Assembly (NCBI RefSeq): GCF_003149105.1
Contig: NZ_QGDS01000022.1
Coordinates: 1-52,154, forward strand
Length of the DNA stretch: 52,154 nt
Direction: 5' to 3'
Source: Faecalicatena contorta
Lineage (GTDB): Bacteria > Bacillota > Clostridia > Lachnospirales > Lachnospiraceae
Each line of letters begins with the position of its first letter. Position 1 is the first letter of the stretch. The position numbers were made by a program, and so were the translations under genes. This document shows positions 8,363 through 17,006 of this stretch, in pieces. A model generated the notes under the pieces. It searched no databases. It was not told where the DNA came from and was given only the letters and a program-made list of their open reading frames with translations.

Positions 8363-8452
8363 TATAATAGAAAACTGTGTTTCTGTTATATTAAACCCAT
8401 CCGGGGGATGCGCACTGCGCGCATAAAGGAAATGGCCGCTAAAGCAGCACCG
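8363..8452. repeat. Dispersed intergenic repeat, copy 1
   Basis: A hairpin-forming AT-rich stretch (TATAATAG .. CTGTTATA) is followed by CCGGGGGATGCGCACTGCGC and then ATGGCCGCTAAAGC. A related arrangement occurs at 37857-37940 (TATAATAAGAAACTGCGCG.., CCGGGGGATCGCACTGCGGC). The shared core is about 20 bp plus similar flanks. It is non-coding. Function unknown. Confidence 0.5.
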
Positions 8453-8486
8453 AAAAGATGAAAAAATAGTAGAGGAAGTGAAAAAA

Positions 8487-9974
8487 TTGAGCGAATTCGT
8501 AATCGAAATGAAAGGAATCACCAAGACTTTCCCGGGAACGAAAGCCCTGGACAAAGTGGATTTGAGCATAAAGCCCGGAGAAATCCATGCTCTGCTGGGT
8601 GAGAACGGTGCAGGAAAGAGCACATTGATGAATGTTCTGACCGGACAGTATATCATGGATGAAGGTGAGATTTTAATGGACGGACAGCCAGTAAAGATAT
8701 CATCACCTAAAGACGCCTTTGGGAAAAACATTGTGTTAGTACCCCAGGAATTGAATTTGATTCCCGAAGCTTCTGTTGAAGAGAATATTTTTCTTGGAAA
8801 TGAAAGAGCCAAAGGCGGACTAATTGATTGGAAAGATACGCAAAAGAATGCAGTTGAATTGCTGAAACTTTTAAATGTTGAGATAGATGTGACACAAAAG
8901 GTAAAAAGATTATCTGCCGCATACCAGCAGCTTGTATCCATTGCAAGGGCGCTTGCCTATTCTCCGAGAGTGTTGATTTTGGATGAACCTACGGCAGTAC
9001 TTACGAACAAAGAGGCAATCTCCCTGTTTGAATCTATGCAGCGTCTGAAAAGCGAAGGAACTGCCATGGTATTTATTACTCATCATCTGGATGAAGTTTT
9101 GGAACAGGCTGACAGGATGACCATTATGAGGGATGGACAGCTTGTGAAGGTGGCAGAAGTGAAAGGTACGACAAAAGAAGATATCATTACTGCTATGGCG
9201 GGGAAGAAAGTAGAGGAGTCAAAGCATGTCATAAGAAATGTTTCCGATGAAGTATTTTTTGAAGCACAGAACTTGAACAGAGAAGGGGAATTCGAGGATG
9301 TTAATTTCAAAGTGAGAAAGGGAGAAATCCTCTGTATTGCAGGTCTGGTAGGTGCAGGAAGAACGGAAATTTTTAAGACTGTGTTTGGGATTACCCAAAA
9401 GGAAGCTGGCGGAAAGACATTGATTGAGGGGAAAGAAGTGGATATTAAGGATCCCCGTATTGCCATCCGTCTCGGCATGGGGTATATATCGGAAGAACGC
9501 CGTCATGATGGTATTACACCGGGAATGTCCGTTTTGGAAAATATGATGCTTCCTTCTTATGACAATCTCAAGAAAAACGGATTGATTGATTTTAAACAGG
9601 CATCTCAAATTGCAGGTGATTATATTGCAAAGTTTAAGATTAAAACTGCAGGGCAGGAGCAATTGATTAAAAACCTAAGCGGCGGAAACCAGCAGAAGGT
9701 AATCGTTGCGCGCTGGATGGCAAAGGGAATTAAGATGCTGATTATGGATGAGCCCACCCGCGGTATTGATGTGAATGCCAAGGGAGAAATTCATCAGCTT
9801 GTACGTGAACTGGCAGACAACGGTGTAGCCGTAGTCGTAATATCTTCTGAGATGGAAGAGGTGCTGGCACTTGCGGACCGGGTTATGGTTGTGCACCAGG
9901 GGAAAATTAAAGGGTATATTGAGGATGTAGATATGACCACAGAAGAAGACGTTTTGAAAGTGGCGTTTCGGTAG
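8487..9974 (+). CDS. Sugar ABC transporter ATPase, two-domain RbsA/MglA type
   Basis: Two fused ATPase domains are visible. Domain 1 has Walker A GENGAGKST, signature LSAAYQQLVSIARAL and Walker B VLILDEPTAVL. Domain 2 has the degenerate P-loop GLVGAGRTE, signature LSGGNQQKV and Walker B MLIMDEPTRGID. This is the normal family pattern in which the second P-loop is altered. About 495 residues. The start is uncertain: TTG at 8487 lies at good distance from GAGGAAG (8472-8478), whereas GTG at 8478 overlaps that ribosome site. It powers the permease at 9987 with the binding protein at 7130. Confidence 0.92.
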   Translation: MSEFVIEMKGITKTFPGTKALDKVDLSIKPGEIHALLGENGAGKSTLMNVLTGQYIMDEGEILMDGQPVKISSPKDAFGKNIVLVPQELNLIPEASVEENIFLGNERAKGGLIDWKDTQKNAVELLKLLNVEIDVTQKVKRLSAAYQQLVSIARALAYSPRVLILDEPTAVLTNKEAISLFESMQRLKSEGTAMVFITHHLDEVLEQADRMTIMRDGQLVKVAEVKGTTKEDIITAMAGKKVEESKHVIRNVSDEVFFEAQNLNREGEFEDVNFKVRKGEILCIAGLVGAGRTEIFKTVFGITQKEAGGKTLIEGKEVDIKDPRIAIRLGMGYISEERRHDGITPGMSVLENMMLPSYDNLKKNGLIDFKQASQIAGDYIAKFKIKTAGQEQLIKNLSGGNQQKVIVARWMAKGIKMLIMDEPTRGIDVNAKGEIHQLVRELADNGVAVVVISSEMEEVLALADRVMVVHQGKIKGYIEDVDMTTEEDVLKVAFR

Positions 9975-9986
9975 GAGGGAATAGAA

Positions 9987-10973
9987 ATGGGAAAAAAGAC
10001 AGTAGATTTCATTAAGTCCACTGCAGGTATGGTTCTGATTGTAACCATTCTTGTAGGTGCAATGGTACATATTACAACAGGAAACTTTTTTACGGCATAT
10101 AACATCAGCACGCTGACACGTGCGGCATCATTCATTATTATTGTCAGCTTTGGGCAGACGCTTGTACTTCTGACCGGGGGTATTGACCTTTCAGTGGCGG
10201 CAGTAGGTTCCGTATGCAGTATGTTTGCAGCAACCTTTATGGTAGAAATGGGCATGAATGCATATCTTGCAATTATTATTTCCTGTCTGCTTGGACTTTT
10301 CTTCGGCGCAATAAACGGCTTTTTTATCTCGTATCTGAAAATCACGCCTTTTATCGTGACATTGGCAACCGGGGAAATTTATAAAGGTATTGTATATATC
10401 ATCACAAAAGGTATGCCGATTGTAGGTGTGCCGGAAAACGCACAGTTTATCGCAAACGGAGTTATCGGCGGAATCATTCCTACAGTTTCAATTATTATGG
10501 TGGTCATCTGTATCATCCTGACGATTATGCTGAAGCGTACAAAATTTGGGCGTCACATCTTTGCACTGGGCGGCAACAGAAACTGTGCAAAAATTGTAGG
10601 CATCAAAACGGAGAGGGTAGAAATGCTTGTATACTGTCTGAGCGGTCTTTTGGCAGCTACTGCAGGTGTATTGATGACTTGTAAACTGGCGTCTTTCCAG
10701 GCGAGTATAGGAGCAAACTGGGTAATGCCGTCTGTAACTGCTACCGTACTTGGAGGAACATCCATGACTGGCGGTGTCGGCGGAGTGGTAGGTACTGTAA
10801 TCGGTGGTCTGCTGAGTGGTACGATTTCTACCTCTATTACACTGCTGAGAGTATCTTCTTACTGGGAGACTGTTGTTACAGGCGGTGTGGTTCTGATTGC
10901 GGTAGTAATTGATGCAATGAAGGAAAACCCTATACTGCGTGAAAAGGTGGTACGTCTGGTGAAAAGAAAATAA
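9987..10973 (+). CDS. Sugar ABC transporter permease, RbsC type
   Basis: A 328-residue hydrophobic protein with about eight to ten membrane spans. The family hallmarks are VLLTGGIDLSVAAVGSVCS near residue 60, and GAINGFFISYLKITPFIVTLATGEIYKGI, then FGRHIFALGGNRNCAKIVGI and VTATVLGGTSMTGGVG in the second half. It forms the membrane channel, probably as a homodimer, for the sugar captured by the upstream lipoprotein. It starts 12 bp after the ATPase stop with a GGAGG site, so the genes are co-translated. Confidence 0.92.
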   Translation: MGKKTVDFIKSTAGMVLIVTILVGAMVHITTGNFFTAYNISTLTRAASFIIIVSFGQTLVLLTGGIDLSVAAVGSVCSMFAATFMVEMGMNAYLAIIISCLLGLFFGAINGFFISYLKITPFIVTLATGEIYKGIVYIITKGMPIVGVPENAQFIANGVIGGIIPTVSIIMVVICIILTIMLKRTKFGRHIFALGGNRNCAKIVGIKTERVEMLVYCLSGLLAATAGVLMTCKLASFQASIGANWVMPSVTATVLGGTSMTGGVGGVVGTVIGGLLSGTISTSITLLRVSSYWETVVTGGVVLIAVVIDAMKENPILREKVVRLVKRK

Positions 10974-11006
10974 ACTGTAGATTCAAAGATAAGAAAGGAC
11001 ATTGCC

Positions 11007-11840
11007 ATGGAAAATCTAAAAGCATTGGCTTATAAACTAAGAGAAACGGTAATCGACGTAATCGTAGAGGGAAAAGCAGGGCATACAGGCGGTGATATGA
11101 GTGTAATTGATATTCTGACGGAACTCTACTTCAGACAGATGAATATAAGCCCGGAGAACCAGGATGACCCTGACCGCGACAAGTTTGTAATGAGCAAAGG
11201 ACATTCTGTAGAAGCATATTATGCGGTGCTTGCAGAGAAAGGCTTTTTTGAGAAGGAAGAGCTGGTATCTACATTTAGTAAATTTGGCTCCAAGTTCATC
11301 GGGCATCCGAATAATAAGATTCCGGGAGTTGAAATGAATTCCGGCTCTCTGGGGCATGGACTTCCGGTTTCTGTAGGAATGGCGCTTGCCGGGAAAATGA
11401 ACGGACAGGATTATCGTGTATATACGGTAATGGGAGATGGAGAACTGGCGGAAGGTTCTGTGTGGGAAGGATTTATGTCGGGAAGTCATTATAAACTGGA
11501 TAACCTCTGCGCAGTAGTGGACAGAAACCGGCTGCAGATTTCCGGGGGGACGGAAGATGTAATGGCACATGATGATCTGTATCAGAGATTCGCAGCCTTT
11601 GGCTGGAATGTCATTGATGTGGCAGACGGAAATGATATCGACCAGCTTCACGAGGCTTTTGAAGAGGCAAAGGCGGTAAAAGGAAAACCGACGGTACTGA
11701 TTGCCAACACAGTAAAGGGGAAAGGATCTCCTGTTATGGAGAATAAAGTAAACTGGCATCACAGAGTTCCAAATGCGGAAGAACTGGCTCAGATCAGAAA
11801 AGATTTGGCGGAGAGAAAGGAGGCGGCGCTTCATGGCTAA
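11007..11840 (+). CDS. Transketolase, N-terminal subunit (second pair)
   Basis: The protein has 277 residues with the thiamine diphosphate motif GDGELAEGSVWEG ending in DRNRLQ, early active-site histidines in SKGHSVEAYYA and GHPNNK, and SGSLGHGLPVSVGMAL. It forms the N-terminal half of a two-gene transketolase together with the next gene, which it overlaps by 8 bp. Sitting between a sugar importer and an FGGY kinase, it probably consumes the ketose phosphate made by that kinase. Its sequence differs substantially from the pair at 2678-4444, and here the gene order is the usual N then C. Confidence 0.9.
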   Translation: MENLKALAYKLRETVIDVIVEGKAGHTGGDMSVIDILTELYFRQMNISPENQDDPDRDKFVMSKGHSVEAYYAVLAEKGFFEKEELVSTFSKFGSKFIGHPNNKIPGVEMNSGSLGHGLPVSVGMALAGKMNGQDYRVYTVMGDGELAEGSVWEGFMSGSHYKLDNLCAVVDRNRLQISGGTEDVMAHDDLYQRFAAFGWNVIDVADGNDIDQLHEAFEEAKAVKGKPTVLIANTVKGKGSPVMENKVNWHHRVPNAEELAQIRKDLAERKEAALHG

Positions 11841-12774
11841 GATTGCAAACAAACAAGTGATATGTGAAGTATTGATGGAAGCTGCTAAAACAGACAAGGA
11901 TATAGTGGCGCTCTGCAGTGATTCCAGAGGAAGTGCATCTTTTGCACCGTTTGCAGACGAATTTCCGGACCAGTTTCTGGAGACGGGCATTGCGGAGCAG
12001 AATCTGGTAAGTATTTCGGCAGGGCTTGCAAGATGCGGAAAGAAAGCATATTCAGTATCACCGGCCTGTTTCTTATCTACCAGAAGTTATGAGCAGTGTA
12101 AAGTGGATGTGGCGTATTCCAACACCAATGTAAAGTTAATAGGAATCAGCGGCGGTGTAAGCTATGGTGCTCTGGGCATGACCCATCACTCTGCCCAGGA
12201 TATTGCAGCAATGTCTGCGGTACCGAATATGAGAGTCTATCTTCCGAGCGACAGGTTTCAGACAGGGCTTTTAATAAAAGCATTGCTGGAAGATGAAAAA
12301 CCTGCATACATCCGTGTAGGGCGCAATGCGGTTGACGACGTATACGAAGAAGAAAATGTGCCGTTTGAAATGGACAAAGCAACGGTTATCGCAGAAGGCA
12401 GCGATGTGGCAATCGTTGCCTGCGGAGAAATGGTAAAACCGGCAGCAGATGCAGCGGCGCTGCTAAAAGAAGAAGGCATCAGCGCAACTGTCTTGGATAT
12501 GTACTGCGTAAAGCCGCTGGATAAAGCAGCAGTTGTAAAAGCCGCGGAGAATGCAAAGGCAGTGGTTACAGTAGAAGAACACGCACCTTTTGGAGGCCTT
12601 GGTTCTATGGTCAGCCAGGTGATAAGCAGTGAATGCCCGAAAAAGGTTGTAAATCTTTCTTTGCCGGATGCTCCGGTTATTACGGGAACATCCAAAGAAG
12701 TATTTGACTACTACGGGCTGAATGCTCAAGGTATTGCGGATACAGTAAAGTCTTGTATTGGGAGCGGAAAATAA
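11833..12774 (+). CDS. Transketolase, C-terminal subunit (second pair)
   Basis: The start is taken at ATG 11833, giving MAKIANKQVICEVLMEAA, because the 20 in-frame residues upstream overlap the previous gene in a basic, non-family sequence and a purine-rich AAGGAGG lies at about 11818-11824. The product is 313 residues. It carries the thiamine-activating Glu in ETGIAEQNLVSISAGLA, the substrate His in GMTHHSAQDIAAM, and EEHAPFGGLGSMV in the C-terminal domain. Its stop overlaps the next start as TAATG (12772-12776), implying coupled translation with the kinase. Confidence 0.9.
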   Translation: MAKIANKQVICEVLMEAAKTDKDIVALCSDSRGSASFAPFADEFPDQFLETGIAEQNLVSISAGLARCGKKAYSVSPACFLSTRSYEQCKVDVAYSNTNVKLIGISGGVSYGALGMTHHSAQDIAAMSAVPNMRVYLPSDRFQTGLLIKALLEDEKPAYIRVGRNAVDDVYEEENVPFEMDKATVIAEGSDVAIVACGEMVKPAADAAALLKEEGISATVLDMYCVKPLDKAAVVKAAENAKAVVTVEEHAPFGGLGSMVSQVISSECPKKVVNLSLPDAPVITGTSKEVFDYYGLNAQGIADTVKSCIGSGK

Positions 12775-14270
12775 TGCAGAAGTATATTATCAGCATAGAC
12801 CAGAGTACCCAAGGCACAAAGGCGCTGCTTTTTGATGAGAGCGGCAGCCTTATGAAACGCACCGACAAATCCCACAGCCAGATTGTAAACGAGAAAGGCT
12901 GGGTATCTCATGACCCGGAGGAAATCTACAAAAATACAATTGAGGTTGTAAAAAGGCTGGTAGAGGAATCGGGAATTGACGATGAGTGTATTGCAGGCGT
13001 AGGTATCAGTAATCAACGAGAAACATCTCTTGCATGGGACCGGGCAACCGGGACGCCAATCGGCGAAGCGATTGTATGGCAGTGTGCCAGGGCAGCGGAC
13101 ATTTGTGACCGGGTGGAAAAAATGGGCGAGGCGGATCGGATCCGTGAGTCTACGGGAATGAATCTTTCTCCTTATTTTCCTGCATCTAAGATTGCATGGA
13201 TACTGGAAAATGTAAAGGGGGCAAAGGAAAATGCTGATGCAGGGAAAATCTGCCACGGAACTATTGACAGCTGGCTTATCTATAAACTGACCGGGGGCAG
13301 GTCCTATAAAACAGATTATTCCAATGCATCCCGCACCCAGCTGTTTAATATCTTTGAGTTGAAGTGGGATGAGTACATATGCAAATTGTTTGGGATTCGC
13401 CCTGAAAACCTGGCAGAAGTATGTGATTCCAATTCAAAATTCGGGGATACAGATTTTGAGGGGCTTTTATCCCATCCTGTACCAATCCATGGAGTGCTGG
13501 GAGATTCCCATGGGTCTCTGTTTGGGCAGGGGTGTTTGTATCAGGGGATGATTAAATCCACTTACGGTACGGGTTCCTCCATTATGATGAATATCGGAGA
13601 AACCCCTGTACTGAGCACTCATGGTGTAGTGACTTCTCTGGCGTGGAGTATGAGTGGAAAAGTGAATTATGTTTTGGAAGGAAACCTAAATTATACAGGA
13701 GCTGTGATTACCTGGATGAAGGATGACCTAAAACTGATTCAGTCGCCGGGAGAGACACAGGAGCTTGCAAAAGAGGCGGTAACAGATGATTCGGTATATC
13801 TTATTCCGGCATTTTCGGGGCTGGGTGCTCCTTATTGGGATAGTCATGCCGCAGCCGCTGTGCTGGGAATGACAAGAACTACAGGAAAAGCAGAAGTAGT
13901 AAGGGCAGGCGTGGAATGTATCGCATACCAGATTACGGACATTGTGAAGGCCATGAGTGAAGATGCAGGGGTGAAAGTAGAAGAACTGCGTGTGGACGGC
14001 GGGCCTACAAGGAACAGTTATCTGATGCAGTTCCAAAGCGACATTGCAGAAGCAGTGGTACAGGTGCCGGACTCGGAAGAGTTGTCTGGAATCGGTCCCG
14101 CATATGCGGCGGGCCTTGCGCTTGGCGTGTGGGATGAAAGCATATTTCAGAAATTGAACCGTAAGAAATATGAGCCCCAGATGGATGGGGCGGTAAGAAA
14201 CAAAAAATATGGCGGATGGAAAGAAGCAGTTTCCAAAGTATTGACAACAAAGCAGACAGAAGGATTTTAA
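12774..14270 (+). CDS. FGGY kinase of the glycerol-kinase-like subgroup
   Basis: Starting at ATG 12774 (TAATG overlap) the protein has 498 residues beginning MQKYIISIDQSTQGTKALLF. It resembles GlpK: SNQRETSLAW around residue 83 (the Arg-Glu pair that contacts glycerol), VWQCAR for GlpK's WQDRR, TIDSWLIYKLTGG and the catalytic Asp in GDSHGSLFGQ. GlpK has GDQQ at that last site, so one glycerol contact is changed to Ser; with the Cys for Asp change this argues for another polyol or ketose as substrate. Its position between transketolase and a sorbitol-type dehydrogenase fits a kinase acting on the ketose produced by that dehydrogenase. Confidence 0.83.
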   Translation: MQKYIISIDQSTQGTKALLFDESGSLMKRTDKSHSQIVNEKGWVSHDPEEIYKNTIEVVKRLVEESGIDDECIAGVGISNQRETSLAWDRATGTPIGEAIVWQCARAADICDRVEKMGEADRIRESTGMNLSPYFPASKIAWILENVKGAKENADAGKICHGTIDSWLIYKLTGGRSYKTDYSNASRTQLFNIFELKWDEYICKLFGIRPENLAEVCDSNSKFGDTDFEGLLSHPVPIHGVLGDSHGSLFGQGCLYQGMIKSTYGTGSSIMMNIGETPVLSTHGVVTSLAWSMSGKVNYVLEGNLNYTGAVITWMKDDLKLIQSPGETQELAKEAVTDDSVYLIPAFSGLGAPYWDSHAAAAVLGMTRTTGKAEVVRAGVECIAYQITDIVKAMSEDAGVKVEELRVDGGPTRNSYLMQFQSDIAEAVVQVPDSEELSGIGPAYAAGLALGVWDESIFQKLNRKKYEPQMDGAVRNKKYGGWKEAVSKVLTTKQTEGF

Positions 14271-14288
14271 AGAAGAGAGGTAAATAAC

Positions 14289-15335
14289 ATGGAAGGAAAA
14301 ATGAAAGTTTGTGTGATGACAGGTGCGAAGAAGCTGGAATGGGCAGAATATGACATTCCACAGCCAAACAAAGGAGAGCTGCAGATTAAGCTTGAATATG
14401 TGGGGGTATGCGGTTCTGACCTTCATTTTTATGATGAGGGGCGTCTGGGAAACTGGGTACCGGAAGGGCCTCTCGTGCTTGGTCATGAGCCGGGCGGGGT
14501 AGTAACGGCCATTGGCGAGGATGTGGAGGGCTTTGAAATTGGTGATAAAGTTGCCATTGAACCGGGAGTTCCCTGCGGACAGTGTGAAGACTGCCGAAAG
14601 GGCCATTATAATCTGTGCCGGTATGTAAAGTTCATGGCTATTCCAGAGGAAAAGGACGGTGTATTTTCGGAATACTGCACACACAGCGCAAGTATGTGCT
14701 TTAAACTTCCTGAAAATGTGGATACAATGGAAGGTGCGCTGATAGAGCCTTTATCCGTTGGGATGCATGCGTGTGAGCTGTCAAATGCAAAGATTGGTGA
14801 ATCTGCCATTGTATTAGGGTGCGGATGCATCGGGCTTGTTACAATTATGTCCTTAAAAGCGAGAGGCGTGAGTGAAATCTATGCAGTGGATGTAATGGAT
14901 AAGCGTCTGGAAAAAGCAAAGGAAGTAGGGGCAACGAGAGTATTTAACGGAAAAATAGAGGATATTGTGGAATTTGCAAAAACCCTTCCGGGAGGAGGCG
15001 TAGACCAGGTGTATGAGTGTGCCGGAAGCAGATATACCACACTGCAGAGCTGTAAGCTGATTCGGAGAGCTGGAAAAGTAACACTTGTAGGCGTTTCCCC
15101 TGAACCGGTACTGGAACTGGATACTGCAACCTTAAATGCAATGGAAGGAACCGTGTATTCTGTATACCGTTACAGAAATTTATATCCGACAGCAATTGCA
15201 GCAGTGGCATCCGGGGCGGTTCCTTTGAAGGCGGTAGTGTCTCATATATTTGACTTTAAAGATTGTATGGAAGCAATTGAATATAGTTTGAATCATAAAG
15301 ACGATGTAATCAAATCCGTCGTAAAAATGGTGTAA
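14289..15335 (+). CDS. Zinc-dependent polyol dehydrogenase (sorbitol/xylitol dehydrogenase-like)
   Basis: A medium-chain dehydrogenase of 348 residues. The catalytic zinc ligands are the Cys in GVCGSDLHFY and the His-Glu in LGHEPGGVV. The structural zinc site is the four cysteines of PCGQCEDCRKGHYNLC. The substrate-side Glu is in LIEPLSVGMHA and the NAD site is VLGCGCIGLVTIMSLKARG. The Asp in YAVDVMDK after the second strand favours NAD over NADP. Such enzymes oxidise sorbitol, xylitol or related alditols to ketoses. It closes the import/dehydrogenase/kinase/transketolase set, starting 18 bp after the kinase stop. Confidence 0.88.
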   Translation: MEGKMKVCVMTGAKKLEWAEYDIPQPNKGELQIKLEYVGVCGSDLHFYDEGRLGNWVPEGPLVLGHEPGGVVTAIGEDVEGFEIGDKVAIEPGVPCGQCEDCRKGHYNLCRYVKFMAIPEEKDGVFSEYCTHSASMCFKLPENVDTMEGALIEPLSVGMHACELSNAKIGESAIVLGCGCIGLVTIMSLKARGVSEIYAVDVMDKRLEKAKEVGATRVFNGKIEDIVEFAKTLPGGGVDQVYECAGSRYTTLQSCKLIRRAGKVTLVGVSPEPVLELDTATLNAMEGTVYSVYRYRNLYPTAIAAVASGAVPLKAVVSHIFDFKDCMEAIEYSLNHKDDVIKSVVKMV

Positions 15336-15366
15336 AGGGAGAGAATTCGCTCGTTCTTTATACAGG

Positions 15367-15406
15367 GGGGCAGTCTCTTCTTGTCCGGAAGGGGCTGTCC
15401 CCATTT
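15367..15406 (+). terminator. Hairpin at the end of the transporter/transketolase operon
   Basis: GGGGCAGTCTCTT pairs with AAGGGGCTGTCCCC allowing G-U pairs, around a 9-base loop, followed by ATTTGTGT. It is 32 bp after the dehydrogenase stop. The weak U-run makes it an imperfect terminator; some readthrough into the lipoprotein gene is possible. Confidence 0.5.
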
Positions 15407-15446
15407 GTGTAATAGGAAATTATTCTATTAGTCAGGCAGGTGTATT

Positions 15447-16214
15447 ATGAAAAAGTTGATAGTAATTATATTGGAAGTCTTCATAACGGTTTTGCTGGCC
15501 GGATGCTCAGGAAAGCTGTCAGATAAATATGTAACTGTAAATGAGTATAAGGAGATTGAGGTAGAAAGGGTTGAGCCTGAGAAGACAACAGAGGAAGACG
15601 TTGATAAAGTGGTAGCCCGTATGATGAAAGGATATACGGCAGAGCATGATTTGCCTGAGGATACAGAGATTACGGATGAGATTGTGCAGGAAACCTTATC
15701 TCATAAATCTAAAACCGTAGAGCAGTACCGGGAAGAATTGCGGAAACAGATTGCTTCCGCAAAAGAAAAGGCAGCAAGGGCAGAGTTAGAGAATGCAGTA
15801 TGGGAAAAAGTGATTGATCAATCAGAGGTTAAGAAATACCCCGAGGGCCGGATAGAGGAAGTGTTGGAAAACCTGAAGACACAGTATGAAGTCTACGCTT
15901 CGGAAGCTGGGATGGAATATGAAGAATATCTGAAGGCCCTTAATATGTCAGAGGCAGACCTGAAGAAAGCGGCAGAGGCTTCCACAAAGCAGGAACTGAT
16001 CGCAAATGTGATTGCATTAAAACATGCGCTGAAGCCTAATGACGAAGATTTCCAGACGGCCCTTGGGGAATACGCAAAGGAATATAAATTTGCCAATGCA
16101 GAACTTCTGCTGAAAGCGGTGCCGGAAGATGAGATGCGTCTGCTTGTGACAAGGGATAATGTGAAATCCTGGCTTGCGGACCAGTGTACCCAGACGGAAG
16201 CAAAGGGGGAATAG
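15447..16214 (+). CDS. Lipoprotein resembling the trigger factor C-terminal chaperone domain
   Basis: A 255-residue protein with a signal peptide and lipobox LLAGC (Cys20). The mature part is almost entirely helical and charged. The segment around residues 95-215, including SKTVEQYREELRKQI, the YPEGRIEEVLENLKTQYE stretch, EYEEYLKALNMSEADLKK and IALKHALKPNDEDF, follows the C-terminal domain of trigger factor. No ribosome-binding or peptidyl-prolyl isomerase domain is visible. An outside-facing chaperone or holdase role, comparable with PrsA, is a reasonable inference. It has its own AGGCAGGTG ribosome site and follows a hairpin, so it may not belong to the sugar operon. Confidence 0.6.
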   Translation: MKKLIVIILEVFITVLLAGCSGKLSDKYVTVNEYKEIEVERVEPEKTTEEDVDKVVARMMKGYTAEHDLPEDTEITDEIVQETLSHKSKTVEQYREELRKQIASAKEKAARAELENAVWEKVIDQSEVKKYPEGRIEEVLENLKTQYEVYASEAGMEYEEYLKALNMSEADLKKAAEASTKQELIANVIALKHALKPNDEDFQTALGEYAKEYKFANAELLLKAVPEDEMRLLVTRDNVKSWLADQCTQTEAKGE

Positions 16215-16226
16215 AGGGGGAGTTTT

Positions 16227-16895
16227 ATGAAGACAAAAGTAATCATGGTGCGTCACGGTGAGACAGAATGGAATGTGTTATGTAAGTTTCTTGGAAGTGT
16301 AGACCTTCCACTGAATGAAAAAGGAAGAAGACAGGCAGGGTATGCCCAGGATGCCCTAAAGGATGAGCATATAGAAGTGATCTATTCCAGCCCTATGAAG
16401 AGGGCTTGTGAAACGGCAGAAATTATCCGAGGTGACAGAACTCTTGAAATTCATACAGATGCCGGACTAAGAGAAATTAGCTGCGGAAAGTGGGAAGGAT
16501 TGGATGGAAGAGAAGTAGAGGAACGATACCCCGGACAGATTGCACTTTGGGGCAGCAGGCCGGAAGAGCTCCGGATTGAGGGTGGAGATACCTTTTTGGA
16601 AGTGTCGGAACGTATTGTAGATGCGTTTTTCCGAATTGTAGATGCCAACCGTGGAAAAACCATTCTCATGACGTCTCATATGATATGCCTGACGCTGCTG
16701 CTTATCCACTTTGAAGGGAAACGGATTAATGAAATGTGGAATGTAAAACCAATTGGAAATGCTGCTTTGAATATTGTGGAAGTGGAAGAAGATAATGAAA
16801 TCAGGATTACTGCATGGAGCGATGACGGCTTTGTGCCGGAGGAGGATAGAAAAGGCAGTGTTCTTGTAGCGGGGAGAAATTACATAGAGGAGTAA
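16227..16895 (+). CDS. Histidine phosphatase family protein (phosphoglycerate mutase-like)
   Basis: A 222-residue protein opening with VRHGETEWN, the phosphohistidine motif of the family (His10, Arg9), with a second Arg in SSPMKRACETAEII, the acid residue in LREISCGKWEG and the second catalytic His in LMTSHMICLTLLL. The C-terminal length and lack of a long insertion suggest a broad phosphatase such as a CobC/PhoE-like enzyme rather than glycolytic mutase. It starts 12 bp after the trigger-factor-like lipoprotein and is probably co-transcribed. In the sugar context it could dephosphorylate a sugar phosphate, but nothing in the sequence defines the substrate. Confidence 0.82.
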   Translation: MKTKVIMVRHGETEWNVLCKFLGSVDLPLNEKGRRQAGYAQDALKDEHIEVIYSSPMKRACETAEIIRGDRTLEIHTDAGLREISCGKWEGLDGREVEERYPGQIALWGSRPEELRIEGGDTFLEVSERIVDAFFRIVDANRGKTILMTSHMICLTLLLIHFEGKRINEMWNVKPIGNAALNIVEVEEDNEIRITAWSDDGFVPEEDRKGSVLVAGRNYIEE

Positions 16896-16950
16896 GTGTA
16901 ACGAGTCTGGATTGCCAGACTCCCAGGCTGAAGCTGTGAAAAAAGCGGGA

Positions 16951-17001
16951 ACCACCCTTAGCATTAAATTGCGGGCTATTTAAAGTTACAGGGTGGTTTT
17001 T
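16951..17001 (+). terminator. Intrinsic terminator between convergent genes
   Basis: ACCACCCT (16951-16958) pairs with AGGGTGGT (16990-16997), followed by TTTTGCTTTTT. A-rich sequence on the left side means it could also work for the minus-strand DeoR gene that ends at 17007. Confidence 0.7.
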
Positions 17002-17006
17002 GCTTT

